NCBI RefSeq assembly: GCF_013294015.1
Contig: NZ_JABSNO010000004.1
Coordinates: 109,468 to 173,467 of the forward strand
DNA: 64,000 bases
Reading direction: 5' to 3'
DNA from: Frigoriflavimonas asaccharolytica
GTDB lineage: Bacteria > Bacteroidota > Bacteroidia > Flavobacteriales > Weeksellaceae
Shown in pieces: positions 25,356 through 34,358 of the stretch. Each line of letters opens with the position of its first letter. Position 1 is the first letter of the stretch. A program made the translations under genes and the position numbers. Below the pieces are notes generated by a model that saw nothing but the letters and a program-made list of their open reading frames with translations, was not told the DNA's origin and did no database searches.

Positions 25356-25402
25356 ATATAGTTGGTGTTTTTATTTTTAATAATACACATCAACTATATT
25401 TT
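25356..25402 (+). terminator. Hairpin terminator after HU and the 29-residue gene
   Basis: ATATAGTTGGTGT pairs with ACACATCAACTATAT (one bulge, one mismatch) around a T-rich loop, followed by TTTTCTTTT. It lies 20-odd bases before the RNase G ATG. Confidence 0.7.
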
Positions 25403-25423
25403 CTTTTATAAAAACTACAAGCT

Positions 25424-26980
25424 ATGAAGAAAGAATTAATCGTTTCGCATGAAGATGAGCTTACCAAAATTGCACTATTGGAAGATGGTCGCCTCTTTGA
25501 ACTTCATGAAGAAGAAGATAAAACAGATTTTGTAGTTGGAGATTTATTTGTAGGAAAAGTACGCAAACTTGCCCCAAACTTGAATGCAGCTTTCGTGAAT
25601 ATTGGTTACGATAAAGATGCATTTCTTCATTATCAAGATCTAGGACCAGAATATCTCACCTACAAAAAATTTTTGACGGAAGTAAATTCTAAAAAGCATG
25701 AATCTTCTAGCTTAAAGAATTTTGAAATTCAAACAGAACTCAACAAAAACGGACTGATAGATAAAGTATTATCTAAAGATGATCTCGTTTTATTACAAAT
25801 TACCAAAGAACCAATATCTACTAAAGGACCAAGAGTTTCTACTCAAATTTCTTTAACAGGAAGATTTTTGGTCTTAATTCCTTTTGATAATAAAGTCTCT
25901 GCCAGTAAAAAAATTATAGATTATCCTGAAAAAACCCGCCTAAAAACATTGATAGAAAGCATAAAACCAGAAGGTTTTGGCGTTATCATTAGAACTGTAG
26001 CCGAAGGAAAAAAAGTAGCAGAACTTCATAATGATATGAATGAGCTTATTAAAAAGTGGGATGCACTCTTTAATAATATAAAAAATCTAAAAGGCACAGG
26101 GAAAGTTTTAAGCGAAGATGATAAAGCATCTTCTATCATAAGAGATAATTTTAATGCAGATTTTGTAAGCATTATTTGTGATGATGCGCAAATGGTAGCA
26201 GATATGCAGAATTATCTAGAAGTAATAGCGCCCGAAAGAAAAAACATAGTTCAGTATTTTGATAATCATATTCCGCTGATGGAGTATTATAATGTTGAAA
26301 AACAACTGAAACAAAGTTTTGGAAAACATGTAAATATTGCGGGATCCAAAGGAGCCTATCTCGTGATTGAACATACGGAAGCTTTGCACGTGATAGACGT
26401 AAATTCTGGACCAAACATCTCTTCAAATTCTACAAACAGAACCCATGCTTTGACCGTAAATAAAGCTGCTGCAACAGAAATTGCACGCCAATTACGTTTG
26501 CGAGATATGGGAGGTATTATTGTGGTAGATTTTATAGATATGGGTGATGCAAAACACCGCCAAGAATTGTTTGATCACATGAAAGAAGAAATGAGCCGAG
26601 ATAAATCTCGTCATAAAATTTTGCCGCCAAGTAAATTTGGGCTAGTGCAAATTACAAGACAAAGAATACGCGGTGAAAAACAAATAAAAACACAAGAAGA
26701 CAACCCAAATACTGGCGGAGAAATTCTTGCACCAATCGTGGTGGTAGAAAGGATGGGAGAAGCAATAAGAACCATAATCTCTACAGAAAAAGGTAAGGTC
26801 TATTTGCATGTACATCCTTTCGTAGAAGCATTTCTGACCAAAGGATTGAGCAGTATACAAATAAAATGGTTCTTGAAATACAAAAAATGGGTAACCATTA
26901 TTCCAAGAGATTCGTTTAAATATTTAGAATTTAGATTATACAATTCTAACAAAGAGGAACTGATGTCTTATTCCAACTAA
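25424..26980 (+). CDS. rng: Ribonuclease G/E family endoribonuclease
   Basis: 518 residues, the length of RNase G rather than RNase E. An N-terminal S1 RNA-binding domain runs from about residue 38 (VGDLFVGKVRKL) to 110. The DNase I-like catalytic domain carries VIDVNSG and VVDFIDMGD, whose Asp residues bind the catalytic Mg. LVQITRQRIR marks the domain end. It processes 5'-monophosphorylated RNA including rRNA precursors. A perfect-palindrome terminator follows the stop. HU and a small basic ORF lie upstream in a conserved flavobacterial order. Confidence 0.93.
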   Translation: MKKELIVSHEDELTKIALLEDGRLFELHEEEDKTDFVVGDLFVGKVRKLAPNLNAAFVNIGYDKDAFLHYQDLGPEYLTYKKFLTEVNSKKHESSSLKNFEIQTELNKNGLIDKVLSKDDLVLLQITKEPISTKGPRVSTQISLTGRFLVLIPFDNKVSASKKIIDYPEKTRLKTLIESIKPEGFGVIIRTVAEGKKVAELHNDMNELIKKWDALFNNIKNLKGTGKVLSEDDKASSIIRDNFNADFVSIICDDAQMVADMQNYLEVIAPERKNIVQYFDNHIPLMEYYNVEKQLKQSFGKHVNIAGSKGAYLVIEHTEALHVIDVNSGPNISSNSTNRTHALTVNKAAATEIARQLRLRDMGGIIVVDFIDMGDAKHRQELFDHMKEEMSRDKSRHKILPPSKFGLVQITRQRIRGEKQIKTQEDNPNTGGEILAPIVVVERMGEAIRTIISTEKGKVYLHVHPFVEAFLTKGLSSIQIKWFLKYKKWVTIIPRDSFKYLEFRLYNSNKEELMSYSN

Positions 26981-26987
26981 AAAATTT

Positions 26988-27014
26988 AAACCGCAAATAT
27001 TTGCGGTTTTTTTT
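26988..27014 (+). terminator. Rho-independent terminator of rng
   Basis: ACCGCAAATATTTGCGGT, a self-complementary stem, followed by an eight-T run immediately after the rng stop. Confidence 0.92.
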
Positions 27015-27144
27015 ATGAAAAAATCTTTACTAATCCTTAGTCCAATCGATCGATTTTCAAATTGTAAAAGTTATCTAGAAAAAATTTAAAATTTCTTAGT
27101 GGCTTAATTGTAAAAAAGTTCATTCATTTTTGTAATTTTACATT

Positions 27145-27774
27145 ATGAAAATCATTGGTAGAGATCTTTTAGATAAAATAAAAAAAGCAGATTTAGACGG
27201 TGAAAAAGCGCATTCCATCTATTCGCCGCCATATAGAGACTTATTCACTTACGAGCAGATTTTAGAAAAAAATCCGAGATTTGCCGCTACAAATATTGTA
27301 TTTTATTTAAAAAATAATGAATGGCATTTCCCATTAATAGTAAGAACAACAAATAAAAAAGACAAACATAGCGGACAAATTTCTTTTCCGGGTGGAAGCA
27401 GAGATGAAAGTGACCTCAACTTTGCAAATACGGCCATCCGAGAAACGTCTGAAGAAATAGGAATTCCAGAATATTACATCAAAATCATACGTGCATTAAC
27501 GCCTATTTATATACCGCCGAGCAATTTTTATGTGCATCCTTTTATTTCTTATACCAAAAGAAATCCAGATTTTATTTTAGAAAAAAACGAAGTGGTAGAA
27601 ATAATAGAATTCCCTATCACATCTCTGCTAAACCTTGATAATCAGCCACAATTCAAAACTTTGGAAAGCAGTAGAGGAAAAGAAGTTCCTGTTATAGATT
27701 TTCAAGGCTATCATATTTGGGGTGCAACCTCAATGATTCTTTCAGAATTGAGCCAGTTGCTGAAAAAAATGTAA
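27145..27774 (+). CDS. Nudix hydrolase, CoA pyrophosphatase (NudL-like)
   Basis: 209 residues. The Nudix region is PGGSRDESDLNFANTAIRE with TSEEIG following, the slightly shifted box typical of CoA diphosphatases (YeaB/NudL), preceded by the UPF0035-like segment SGQISFPGG. It hydrolyses CoA or acyl-CoA to 3',5'-ADP and phosphopantetheine. It is followed 26 bases later by an acyltransferase gene, so both may handle acyl-CoA metabolism. ATG at 27145 gives the expected N-terminus. Confidence 0.88.
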   Translation: MKIIGRDLLDKIKKADLDGEKAHSIYSPPYRDLFTYEQILEKNPRFAATNIVFYLKNNEWHFPLIVRTTNKKDKHSGQISFPGGSRDESDLNFANTAIRETSEEIGIPEYYIKIIRALTPIYIPPSNFYVHPFISYTKRNPDFILEKNEVVEIIEFPITSLLNLDNQPQFKTLESSRGKEVPVIDFQGYHIWGATSMILSELSQLLKKM

Positions 27775-27800
27775 ATTTGCAAACTATGTTTTTATAAAAA

Positions 27801-28601
27801 ATGGCGAAGAAAAATATTTTTGTTGATGCTTTTGGCACCCCTTATTTTTTGAAGAGAGCAATCATATTTACTCTTGGAATGATATCTTACAGAAGATTCA
27901 ATGGTTTTAATAAACTTAAAATCACTGGTACAGAGAATCTTTTGGATTTACCAGATTCCAATGTCTTATTTGTTTCCAATCATCAGACCTACTTCGCAGA
28001 TGTTGCAGCAATGTACCATGTAAGTTGCGCTGTAAATAATGGCTATCTAAATACCATAAAAAATCCAATTTATTTACTAAATCCTAAAGTAGATTTCTAT
28101 TATGTAGCTGCAGAAGAAACCATGAATAAGGGAATTCTCGCAAGAATTTTCAAAATTGCAGGTGCAGTTACCGTAAAACGAACTTGGCGAGCAAAGGGTG
28201 AAAATGTACAAAGAAATGTAGATTTAAAAGAAGTAGATAATATTTTGAAAGCTTTGGACAATGGTTGGGTAATTACCTTTCCACAAGGGACAACCACAGC
28301 ATTTGCACAAGGCAGAAAAGGAACAGCAACTTTGGTGAAAAATCAGAAACCTATTGTAATTCCTATTAAAATAAATGGATTTCGAAGAGCTTTTGATAAG
28401 AAAGGACTATTGATAAAAAAAACTGGTGTTGAGCCAAGCATGGAATTTAAAAAACCATTAGACATCAACTACGAAACCGAATCTTCCCAACAAATTTTGA
28501 CAAAAATAATGAATGCGATTGAGCAATCGCAAGAATTTAATGTTTTGTATGATTATGATGAAGAACAAAAAATCATCAAAGAAGAGAAAAAGAAAATCTA
28601 A
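27801..28601 (+). CDS. 1-acyl-sn-glycerol-3-phosphate acyltransferase (PlsC-like)
   Basis: 266 residues, membrane-associated. Acyltransferase block I SNHQTYFAD gives the catalytic His-x4-Asp; block III appears as FPQGTTTAFAQG, a variant of the FPEGTRS motif. It acylates lysophosphatidate in phospholipid synthesis, or possibly another lipid acceptor, as many Bacteroidetes have several such enzymes. It lies 26 bases after the CoA-pyrophosphatase gene and 12 bases before a small orphan gene, so the three are probably one transcript. Confidence 0.88.
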   Translation: MAKKNIFVDAFGTPYFLKRAIIFTLGMISYRRFNGFNKLKITGTENLLDLPDSNVLFVSNHQTYFADVAAMYHVSCAVNNGYLNTIKNPIYLLNPKVDFYYVAAEETMNKGILARIFKIAGAVTVKRTWRAKGENVQRNVDLKEVDNILKALDNGWVITFPQGTTTAFAQGRKGTATLVKNQKPIVIPIKINGFRRAFDKKGLLIKKTGVEPSMEFKKPLDINYETESSQQILTKIMNAIEQSQEFNVLYDYDEEQKIIKEEKKKI

Positions 28602-28613
28602 AAAGTAAATTTC

Positions 28614-29153
28614 ATGAATTTTCAAGAAGCAGTTTCAAATGCAAAAAATTCCACTAGAATCGCAGTTTTCGCTCCCAAAATTTTCGCAGATTGTTTGCAA
28701 CATTGCTTAAATTTTCATCAGGTAACTTTCAGTTTTTTTAGCGATGAAAATCAAAACGTCTTTGCTACAGATTTTCAGATTTTCCATACAGAAAATCCCG
28801 AAGAATTTAATTTAATAAAGCCAAATATTGCCTTAATCATTCCACAATCTGAAGCTGAATTTGCAAAATTAAATTTGGGCGAAATCATCAATGGTGGAGT
28901 TTTAATTTATAATGAAGATCTTGAACATCAGATTTCTGAAACGCCAGGCTTTTTCCGCAAATTATCTTTTCAAATAGCAGAAACAACCACAGATAATTTT
29001 CAAAATTTTCTAGAAACAGATTTTAGCCAAATTCCATTGCAAATTTCTGATAGAACTTTAATAGAAAACATTTTTGGTCTAAAAATTCTTTGCCAGCAAA
29101 CGCAAATCATGGAAGAAGATTTTTATGAGGCCTTGATGGAGTTTCGAGCATAA
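28614..29153 (+). CDS. Hypothetical protein, 179 residues
   Basis: No family recognised. Soluble and acidic, Phe/Asn/Gln-rich, without signal peptide. The first half reads like a small alpha/beta fold (TRIAVFAPKIFADCLQ, then NIALIIPQSEAEFAKL); the second is helical with a C-terminal IMEEDFYEALMEF. Only 12 bases separate it from the acyltransferase gene, so it is likely co-transcribed with plsC and the Nudix gene. Confidence 0.7.
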   Translation: MNFQEAVSNAKNSTRIAVFAPKIFADCLQHCLNFHQVTFSFFSDENQNVFATDFQIFHTENPEEFNLIKPNIALIIPQSEAEFAKLNLGEIINGGVLIYNEDLEHQISETPGFFRKLSFQIAETTTDNFQNFLETDFSQIPLQISDRTLIENIFGLKILCQQTQIMEEDFYEALMEFRA

Positions 29154-29345
29154 TTAAATCTGAAAGGTGCAAATTTGAAATGAAAGTCCATTACCTTATT
29201 TTAACTTTAATCAGGATTAATTAAACTTCTACTTTTTTAAGTTTTGTTCCTATAGTTCCTTTTGTGGTTTAAAAATTATAATGTCAGATTATCTTTTACT
29301 TTAAATTATTTTTTCACTAATTTTACCTAAAAGCATTTTGAAGTT

Positions 29346-30533
29346 ATGAGATATCAAAAATCTGGAAAAATTCCACCAAAAAGACACACCGTATTTAAAT
29401 CTGAAGAAGGAAAATTCTACTACGAACAACTTTTCGGGACAGAAGGATTTCATGGCATCGCTTCTTTATTATATCATGTTCATCGTCCAACGCAAATTAT
29501 AAAAATTGGCGAACCAAAAGATGTAACCCCAAAAATTGCCGTTGCAAAAAATGTAACACCAAGAATGTTCAAAGGGATGAATGTTACGCCAGAAGACGAT
29601 TTTTTGGAAAGTAGAAAAGTTCTTTTGATCAACAACGACCTAAAAATGGGTCTTGCAAAACCTAGAAAATCGACAGAATATTTCTACAAAAATGCCGAAT
29701 GTGATGAAATGCTTTATATCCATAATGGAAGCGGAACTTTAAAAACTTTCGTTGGAAATTTAGAATTTTCTTTTGGAGATTATCTCATTATTCCACGCGG
29801 AACTATTTATCAGATCCATTTTGATACCGAAGAAACCGTTATTTTATTCATAGAAAGCCACTCACCTATTTACACGCCAAAACGATACAGAAATGAATTT
29901 GGCCAATTATTAGAGCATTCTCCGTTTTGCGAACGAGATATAGAAACGCCAGTTTTTCAAAAACCAATCGATGAAAAAGGTGAATTCATCATCAAAGTAA
30001 AAAAAGAAAATCAGATTACAGATTTCGTTTACGCCACGCATCCTTTTGATTTAGTAGGTTGGGACGGCTATTTCTATCCTTTTAAATTCAATATCAAAAA
30101 TTTTGAGCCAATTACCGGTAGAATTCATCAACCACCGCCAGTTCATCAAACTTTTGAAGGGCACAATTTTGTAATTTGTTCGTTCTGCGCTAGAATGTTT
30201 GATTATCATCCAGACGCAATTCCCGCACCATACAATCATTCCAACATAGATTCCGACGAGGTATTATTCTACACAGAAGGAGATTTTATGAGTAGAAATC
30301 ACATAGATTTGATGGATTTCACGCTTCATCCTGGTGGAATTGTTCACGGTCCACATCCAGGAGCGATGGAACGCAGCATTGGCAAAAAATTCACAGAAGA
30401 ATATGCGGTGATGGTAGATCCTTTTCGTCCGTTTCAAATTACGGAGGAGGCCATGAAAGTAGAAGACGATTCCTACAAAACCTCGTGGTTAGAAAACGAA
30501 GATCATACTATTAAAGATCGATTGCAAGAATAA
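29346..30533 (+). CDS. hmgA: Homogentisate 1,2-dioxygenase
   Basis: 395 residues. It opens the ring of homogentisate to maleylacetoacetate using Fe(II) and O2, the third step of tyrosine breakdown. The cupin core is visible: ECDEMLYIHNGSGTLKT in the first barrel, and in the second FTLHPGGIVHGPHPGAMER, with the ring-cleavage His and Glu ligands, then EEYAVMVDPF. Its length is a little under the usual 430-440, as in bacterial short forms. hppD and fahA lie a few kilobases downstream on the same strand, not directly adjacent. Confidence 0.95.
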   Translation: MRYQKSGKIPPKRHTVFKSEEGKFYYEQLFGTEGFHGIASLLYHVHRPTQIIKIGEPKDVTPKIAVAKNVTPRMFKGMNVTPEDDFLESRKVLLINNDLKMGLAKPRKSTEYFYKNAECDEMLYIHNGSGTLKTFVGNLEFSFGDYLIIPRGTIYQIHFDTEETVILFIESHSPIYTPKRYRNEFGQLLEHSPFCERDIETPVFQKPIDEKGEFIIKVKKENQITDFVYATHPFDLVGWDGYFYPFKFNIKNFEPITGRIHQPPPVHQTFEGHNFVICSFCARMFDYHPDAIPAPYNHSNIDSDEVLFYTEGDFMSRNHIDLMDFTLHPGGIVHGPHPGAMERSIGKKFTEEYAVMVDPFRPFQITEEAMKVEDDSYKTSWLENEDHTIKDRLQE

Positions 30534-30580
30534 TTTTAAAATTTTTAGAAGCAGAAAGATTTTTGCTTTTTCGAAAAACA

Positions 30581-30640
30581 GTGCCGGCTATCCGTTATAT
30601 CTTTTGCTTCGCAAAAGGATGCCACTTCTATCCGGGCTAA
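30581..30640 (-). repeat. Structured intergenic repeat element, copy 2
   Basis: On the minus strand it runs TAGCCCGGATAGAAGTGG, CATCC, a TTTTGCGAAGCAAAA stem, then GATATAACGGATAGCCGGCAC. The first block matches copy 1 at 19574-19699 in layout (AGCCCG-n-AGTGG-n-TCC), with a similar central hairpin. Confidence 0.65.
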
Positions 30641-30760
30641 AAGAAAGATTTTCGCTTTTTTCAAACGATTCATTTTGGGGTTAAATTGATTTTTAAAAAT
30701 CGAATTTTTAGTTTTATAAAATGTTTTTGAATTTTGGTTTTAAATAAGTAGAACATATTT

Positions 30761-31345
30761 ATGAATAATGATATTGAAGATATTTTTTCGTTTTTGAAAA
30801 TAAATCATGGCTTCAAAACTGAAGATGAAGTACTGTTCAAAAAGTATTTTCAGCAAGAAGTATTTGAAAAAAACGATTTTGTATTAAGAGCAGGAGAAGT
30901 TTGCCACAAATTATATTTTGTAAAAAAAGGACTTTTAAGAACATTTCATACCAACCAAAATGGCATAGAATTTACCAGATTATTTGCAAGTGAAAATGAA
31001 TTTTGCACCATTCTTTTAAGTTTTTCGGCAGCAATAAAAAGTGTTGCAAACATACAAGCATTAGAAAAAACAGAACTTTACAGCATTACTTTTGCACATT
31101 TCAAAGAATTTTTAGACCAATCTGAAAAAGCAAAAAATATTTACACCATTATTTTAGAGAATTTTCAAAATTTCCAGATCAAACGCTTAGAATTTTTAAC
31201 CTCTTACTCATCATTAGAGAAAGTGGAATTATTTTTAAATGAAAATAAAGATTTAGAACAAAGAATTTCAGATAGAGTTATATCTACCTATCTACAAATA
31301 ACCCCAGAAACTTATTCCCGTTGCAAAAAATTATTGATTTCTTGA
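30761..31345 (+). CDS. Crp/Fnr-family transcriptional regulator
   Basis: 194 residues. An N-terminal cyclic-nucleotide-binding-like beta barrel (VLRAGEVCHKLYFVKKGLLRT, residues about 40-115) is joined by a long helix to a C-terminal helix-turn-helix (ISTYLQITPETYSR). The typical cAMP-contact residues are not evident, so ligand dependence is uncertain; many Bacteroidetes members of this small type have unknown signals. Its last 21 codons are duplicated 846 bases downstream. It lies between the hmgA gene and an exported-protein pair, so it may regulate either. Confidence 0.85.
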   Translation: MNNDIEDIFSFLKINHGFKTEDEVLFKKYFQQEVFEKNDFVLRAGEVCHKLYFVKKGLLRTFHTNQNGIEFTRLFASENEFCTILLSFSAAIKSVANIQALEKTELYSITFAHFKEFLDQSEKAKNIYTIILENFQNFQIKRLEFLTSYSSLEKVELFLNENKDLEQRISDRVISTYLQITPETYSRCKKLLIS

Positions 31346-31406
31346 TTTGAATCAATGTTTTTTAAAATTTTTGATTTTAATTTTACAGAAATTTAAAATT
31401 ATGAAA
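31281..31406 (+). repeat. Direct repeat copy 1 (crp tail plus upstream region of next gene)
   Basis: Spans the last 20-odd codons of the Crp/Fnr gene, its TGA and the 55-base leader of the lipoprotein gene up to ATGAAAA. It matches 32127-32252 at roughly 85-90 percent by eye. The stop-to-ATG distance is identical in both copies. Confidence 0.85.
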
Positions 31407-32090
31407 AAAATTTTTCCTATCCTTTTGTCATTATTTTTATTTACAAATATTACATGTTCGAGAGTAGTGGACGAACCTTTGGGCATTAAAAGCACTTTGA
31501 GTGGAAATGTTATAAATGAAATTACAAGTAAACCCGTAGAAGGTTATAAAATAAAGTTTGTAAAATCAAAATCTGGTTGTATAAATTGGGGATGCGGAAT
31601 TTCTACTATAGAAGAAAAAATTGCTTACACTGATGAAAATGGTAATTATTCGATTGACTTTATGTACTATTTAGAATCCGATGAAACTTATGGTTTGGAA
31701 AATGATTATGATTTTCAATACGTATCTGTTTATCAACAATCGAATGGAATTAAACCAGGTAACTCAAAGATTAATATTATTGTTTGGCAACCCATAAAAT
31801 TAATTATAAACACAACTGTAAAAAACAACAATTTACCTCCCGTTACATTAGGAAATAAGTTGAATGGCACTAATGATTCCTATTTTTTTGGCACTGAAAA
31901 TTTCTATGAAAATAATATCACAAAAACTGTGACTTTATATACTAAACCGAATAATACTATTGATTTGGACTATTGGTACTACGAGAATTATAATTCGGGA
32001 AATCCGATAAGGCATTTAAAATCACAAACTTTAACTACAGGAATTTCTGATATAAATCTTAATCTTGAAATTGATTGTGCTACTTTTTAA
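31401..32090 (+). CDS. Putative exported lipoprotein, 229 residues
   Basis: The ATG at 31401 gives MKKIFPILLSLFLFTNITCS, a signal with lipobox LFTNITC and Cys19; the upstream in-frame ATG at 31347 lies in the crp trailer and is rejected. The mature part begins with a carboxypeptidase-regulatory-like segment (STLSGNVINEITSKPVEGYK, GNYSIDF), an Ig-like fold often found in Bacteroidetes surface proteins. It contains Asn/Tyr-rich stretches and two Cys (SGCINWGCG). Function unknown. It is the first gene after the Crp/Fnr regulator. Confidence 0.75.
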   Translation: MKKIFPILLSLFLFTNITCSRVVDEPLGIKSTLSGNVINEITSKPVEGYKIKFVKSKSGCINWGCGISTIEEKIAYTDENGNYSIDFMYYLESDETYGLENDYDFQYVSVYQQSNGIKPGNSKINIIVWQPIKLIINTTVKNNNLPPVTLGNKLNGTNDSYFFGTENFYENNITKTVTLYTKPNNTIDLDYWYYENYNSGNPIRHLKSQTLTTGISDINLNLEIDCATF

Positions 32091-32107
32091 AGTTCTAAAA
32101 TTCTAAA

Positions 32108-32191
32108 ACAGTTTCCAGCAAAATAATATCAACCTATCTTCAAATAACCATAGAAACTTATTCCCGTTGCAAAAAATTATTGATTTCTTGA
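32108..32191 (+). pseudogene. Remnant of the Crp/Fnr gene C-terminus
   Basis: In-frame translation gives ISTYLQITIETYSRCKKLL plus IS-stop, identical to the C-terminus of the upstream Crp/Fnr protein except Pro to Ile; further upstream codons have diverged. No start codon or body remains, so it is a decayed duplicate left by a tandem duplication. Confidence 0.85.
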
Positions 32192-32252
32192 TTTGAATCA
32201 ATGTTTTTAAAAATATTAGAATTTAATTTTACAGAAATTAAAAATTATGAAA
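32127..32252 (+). repeat. Direct repeat copy 2
   Basis: Second copy of the 31281-31406 unit, displaced by exactly 846 bases at the conserved stop and start codons. It supplies the leader of the next small exported-protein gene. Confidence 0.85.
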
Positions 32253-32648
32253 ACTTTAATATTCATTGTGATATTATTATTGCCAACCTTTATTTTCTCA
32301 CAACAAAATAATAATTCAGAAGCAGAAAATTATTTAAAAAAATCCAACTCGAAAAGAAAAACAGCAAATATCTTAGCAATATCTGGAGGCGGATTGTTAT
32401 TGACAGGAATTGTAGTATCCGCATCTAATCAACATAATCAGGAATTTCTACCAACAAATTTAGTTGTCGGTGGTTCTTTGATTACGTTGGGAGTGCTATC
32501 TGCACTTACTTCTATCCCATTTTACATTTCTTCAAATCACAACACAAAAAAGTATTTAAAAATTGTTCCATCAGCGAAATTAATCCCAAAAAATGAATTA
32601 AATCATAATACAAATTATGCAGTAATTGGTATAAATCTAAATTTTTGA
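32247..32648 (+). CDS. Small exported/membrane protein, 133 residues
   Basis: A signal peptide (MKTLIFIVILLLPTFIFSQQ) is followed by a short basic linker and two hydrophobic segments (ILAISGGGLLLTGIVVSASN, then VVGGSLITLGVLSALTS) with a C-terminal KIVPSAKLIP region. No family recognised; it resembles small envelope proteins common in flavobacteria. Its leader is a duplicate of the one before the lipoprotein at 31401, so both may be expressed alike. Confidence 0.72.
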   Translation: MKTLIFIVILLLPTFIFSQQNNNSEAENYLKKSNSKRKTANILAISGGGLLLTGIVVSASNQHNQEFLPTNLVVGGSLITLGVLSALTSIPFYISSNHNTKKYLKIVPSAKLIPKNELNHNTNYAVIGINLNF

Positions 32649-32758
32649 TTAAAGTTGACAGTTTATCCTGCTTATCGAAATTGACTTTTATCATCAATGA
32701 AAATTGGCTTTCAAAATCCTGATTTTGTACTTTTACGATCGTTTAAAAATCAAGGTAA

Positions 32759-34039
32759 ATGATTAATTATATAAGTGCAGAAGAAGCCATTTCATTAGTA
32801 AAAAGTGGCGATAGAATTTTTTCACACGGAAGTGCATGCACACCCAATTTTTTGATAGACGAATTGGCAAGACAATCTTCTCGCTTGAAAGATGTAGAAT
32901 TTGTATCCATCACGCAACAAGGCAATGTAGAAGTAGCAAAACCGCAATACAAAGATTCATTTTTCATCAATTCACTCTTCGTTTCTACACCAGTTCGTGA
33001 TGCTGTTGATAGCGAACGTGGCGATTTTGTTCCCGTATTTTTAAGCGAAATCCCTATTCTTTTTAAAAATGGAATTTTAAAAATAGATGTTGCACTTATT
33101 ACGGTTTCTCCACCCGATGTCCACGGATATTGCACATTAGGAACATCCGTAGATGTTGCAAGGTCTGCAGTTGATACTGCAAAAATTGTGATAGCACAAG
33201 TAAATCCCAAAATGCCAAGAACGCACGGAAATGGCATGATACATATTGATCGCATTACAAAATTGGTATTTCATGAGGAAGAACTATTGACAATTGATTA
33301 TGGTGCAAAAGTTACCGATTGCGAGATGACAATTGGTAAAAATATCGCAGAATTAATTGATGATAGAAGTACGCTTCAAATGGGAATTGGCACAATTCCA
33401 GATGCAGTTTTGAGATGTTTAAACAATCATAAAGATTTAGGAATACACACCGAAATGATCAGCGATGGTATTATTGATTTAGTTGCGAATGATATTATTA
33501 ATAATAGATACAAAGGAACACACCTAAACAGAACAATTACTTCTTTTGCCTTTGGTACTAAAAAATTGTATAATTATATAGACGACAATCCAAGTTTTGC
33601 TTTTATGGATGTACAACATGTGAACTACCCTATCAATATTATGAAAAATAAAAAGATGGTTGCCATCAATTCTGCTATTGAAATAGATTTAACAGGACAA
33701 GTTTGTGCAGATTCTATTGGCACATATCAATTTAGTGGTATTGGCGGACAAATGGATTTCATGCGTGGTGCAGCACTTTCCGAAGGTGGCAAACCCATCA
33801 TCGCTATTTCATCCAGAACAAAAAAAGGAGTACCGAGAATTGTGCCATTTCTAAAACAAGGTGCAGGAGTTGTAACAACTCGCGGTCACATACATTACGT
33901 AGTTACAGAATTTGGTGTGGCTTATCTCTACGGAAAAAATTTGCTGCAAAGAGCAAAAGCTTTGATAGAAATTTCCCATCCAGATGATAGAGAAATGCTG
34001 GAAAAAGCGACTTTTGAGCGTTTCCGATTAGGAATGTAA
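32759..34039 (+). CDS. Acetyl-CoA hydrolase/CoA-transferase family protein
   Basis: 426 residues, family I-like CoA-transferase (Cat1 / 4-hydroxybutyrate CoA-transferase type). Motifs: FSHGSACTPNFLID in the N-terminal domain, GIHTEMISDG with the probable catalytic Glu, and the CoA-binding GIGGQMDFMRGA near residue 330. It moves CoA between short-chain acids and acyl-CoA. Located among tyrosine catabolism genes, it could activate the acetoacetate released by fumarylacetoacetase, but this is inference. Terminator-like structures and a convergent gene follow. Confidence 0.88.
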   Translation: MINYISAEEAISLVKSGDRIFSHGSACTPNFLIDELARQSSRLKDVEFVSITQQGNVEVAKPQYKDSFFINSLFVSTPVRDAVDSERGDFVPVFLSEIPILFKNGILKIDVALITVSPPDVHGYCTLGTSVDVARSAVDTAKIVIAQVNPKMPRTHGNGMIHIDRITKLVFHEEELLTIDYGAKVTDCEMTIGKNIAELIDDRSTLQMGIGTIPDAVLRCLNNHKDLGIHTEMISDGIIDLVANDIINNRYKGTHLNRTITSFAFGTKKLYNYIDDNPSFAFMDVQHVNYPINIMKNKKMVAINSAIEIDLTGQVCADSIGTYQFSGIGGQMDFMRGAALSEGGKPIIAISSRTKKGVPRIVPFLKQGAGVVTTRGHIHYVVTEFGVAYLYGKNLLQRAKALIEISHPDDREMLEKATFERFRLGM

Positions 34040-34358
34040 GAAGCAATTTTATTTCATCAGTGTTACTCTTAAATTTACAATTCTTAAAGATTTTGATAAA
34101 TTAAAAAGTTGATAAATTTGTTACGTTTCTTTACAATTTAATCTCGATTACCAGGTTTAAATTTGGTAAAATATTCAAAAATCGCAATCTAATATGAGAT
34201 AGAAAAACTTTAGTTTAAAAATGAAATTACGATTTTAACCTCTGTAAAAAGTCTCTTTTGATATTTCCCAGTTGATAGTTTGAATCTACACTATGAATTT
34301 ATAAAAAAAATCCGTTGCAAGACTGCAACGGATTTAATTTTTAAATCTTGAAAATTAT
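34040..34358. other. Intergenic gap between convergent genes
   Basis: 319 AT-rich bases between the CoA-transferase and DUF4920 genes. Apart from the hairpin terminator at 34302-34335 nothing credible is seen. Confidence 0.7.
34302..34335 (-). terminator. Terminator of the DUF4920 gene, possibly bidirectional
   Basis: Stem TCCGTTGCA / TGCAACGGA with loop AGAC, flanked by eight A on the left and a TTTAATTTTT run on the right, so it can serve both convergent genes. Confidence 0.85.
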
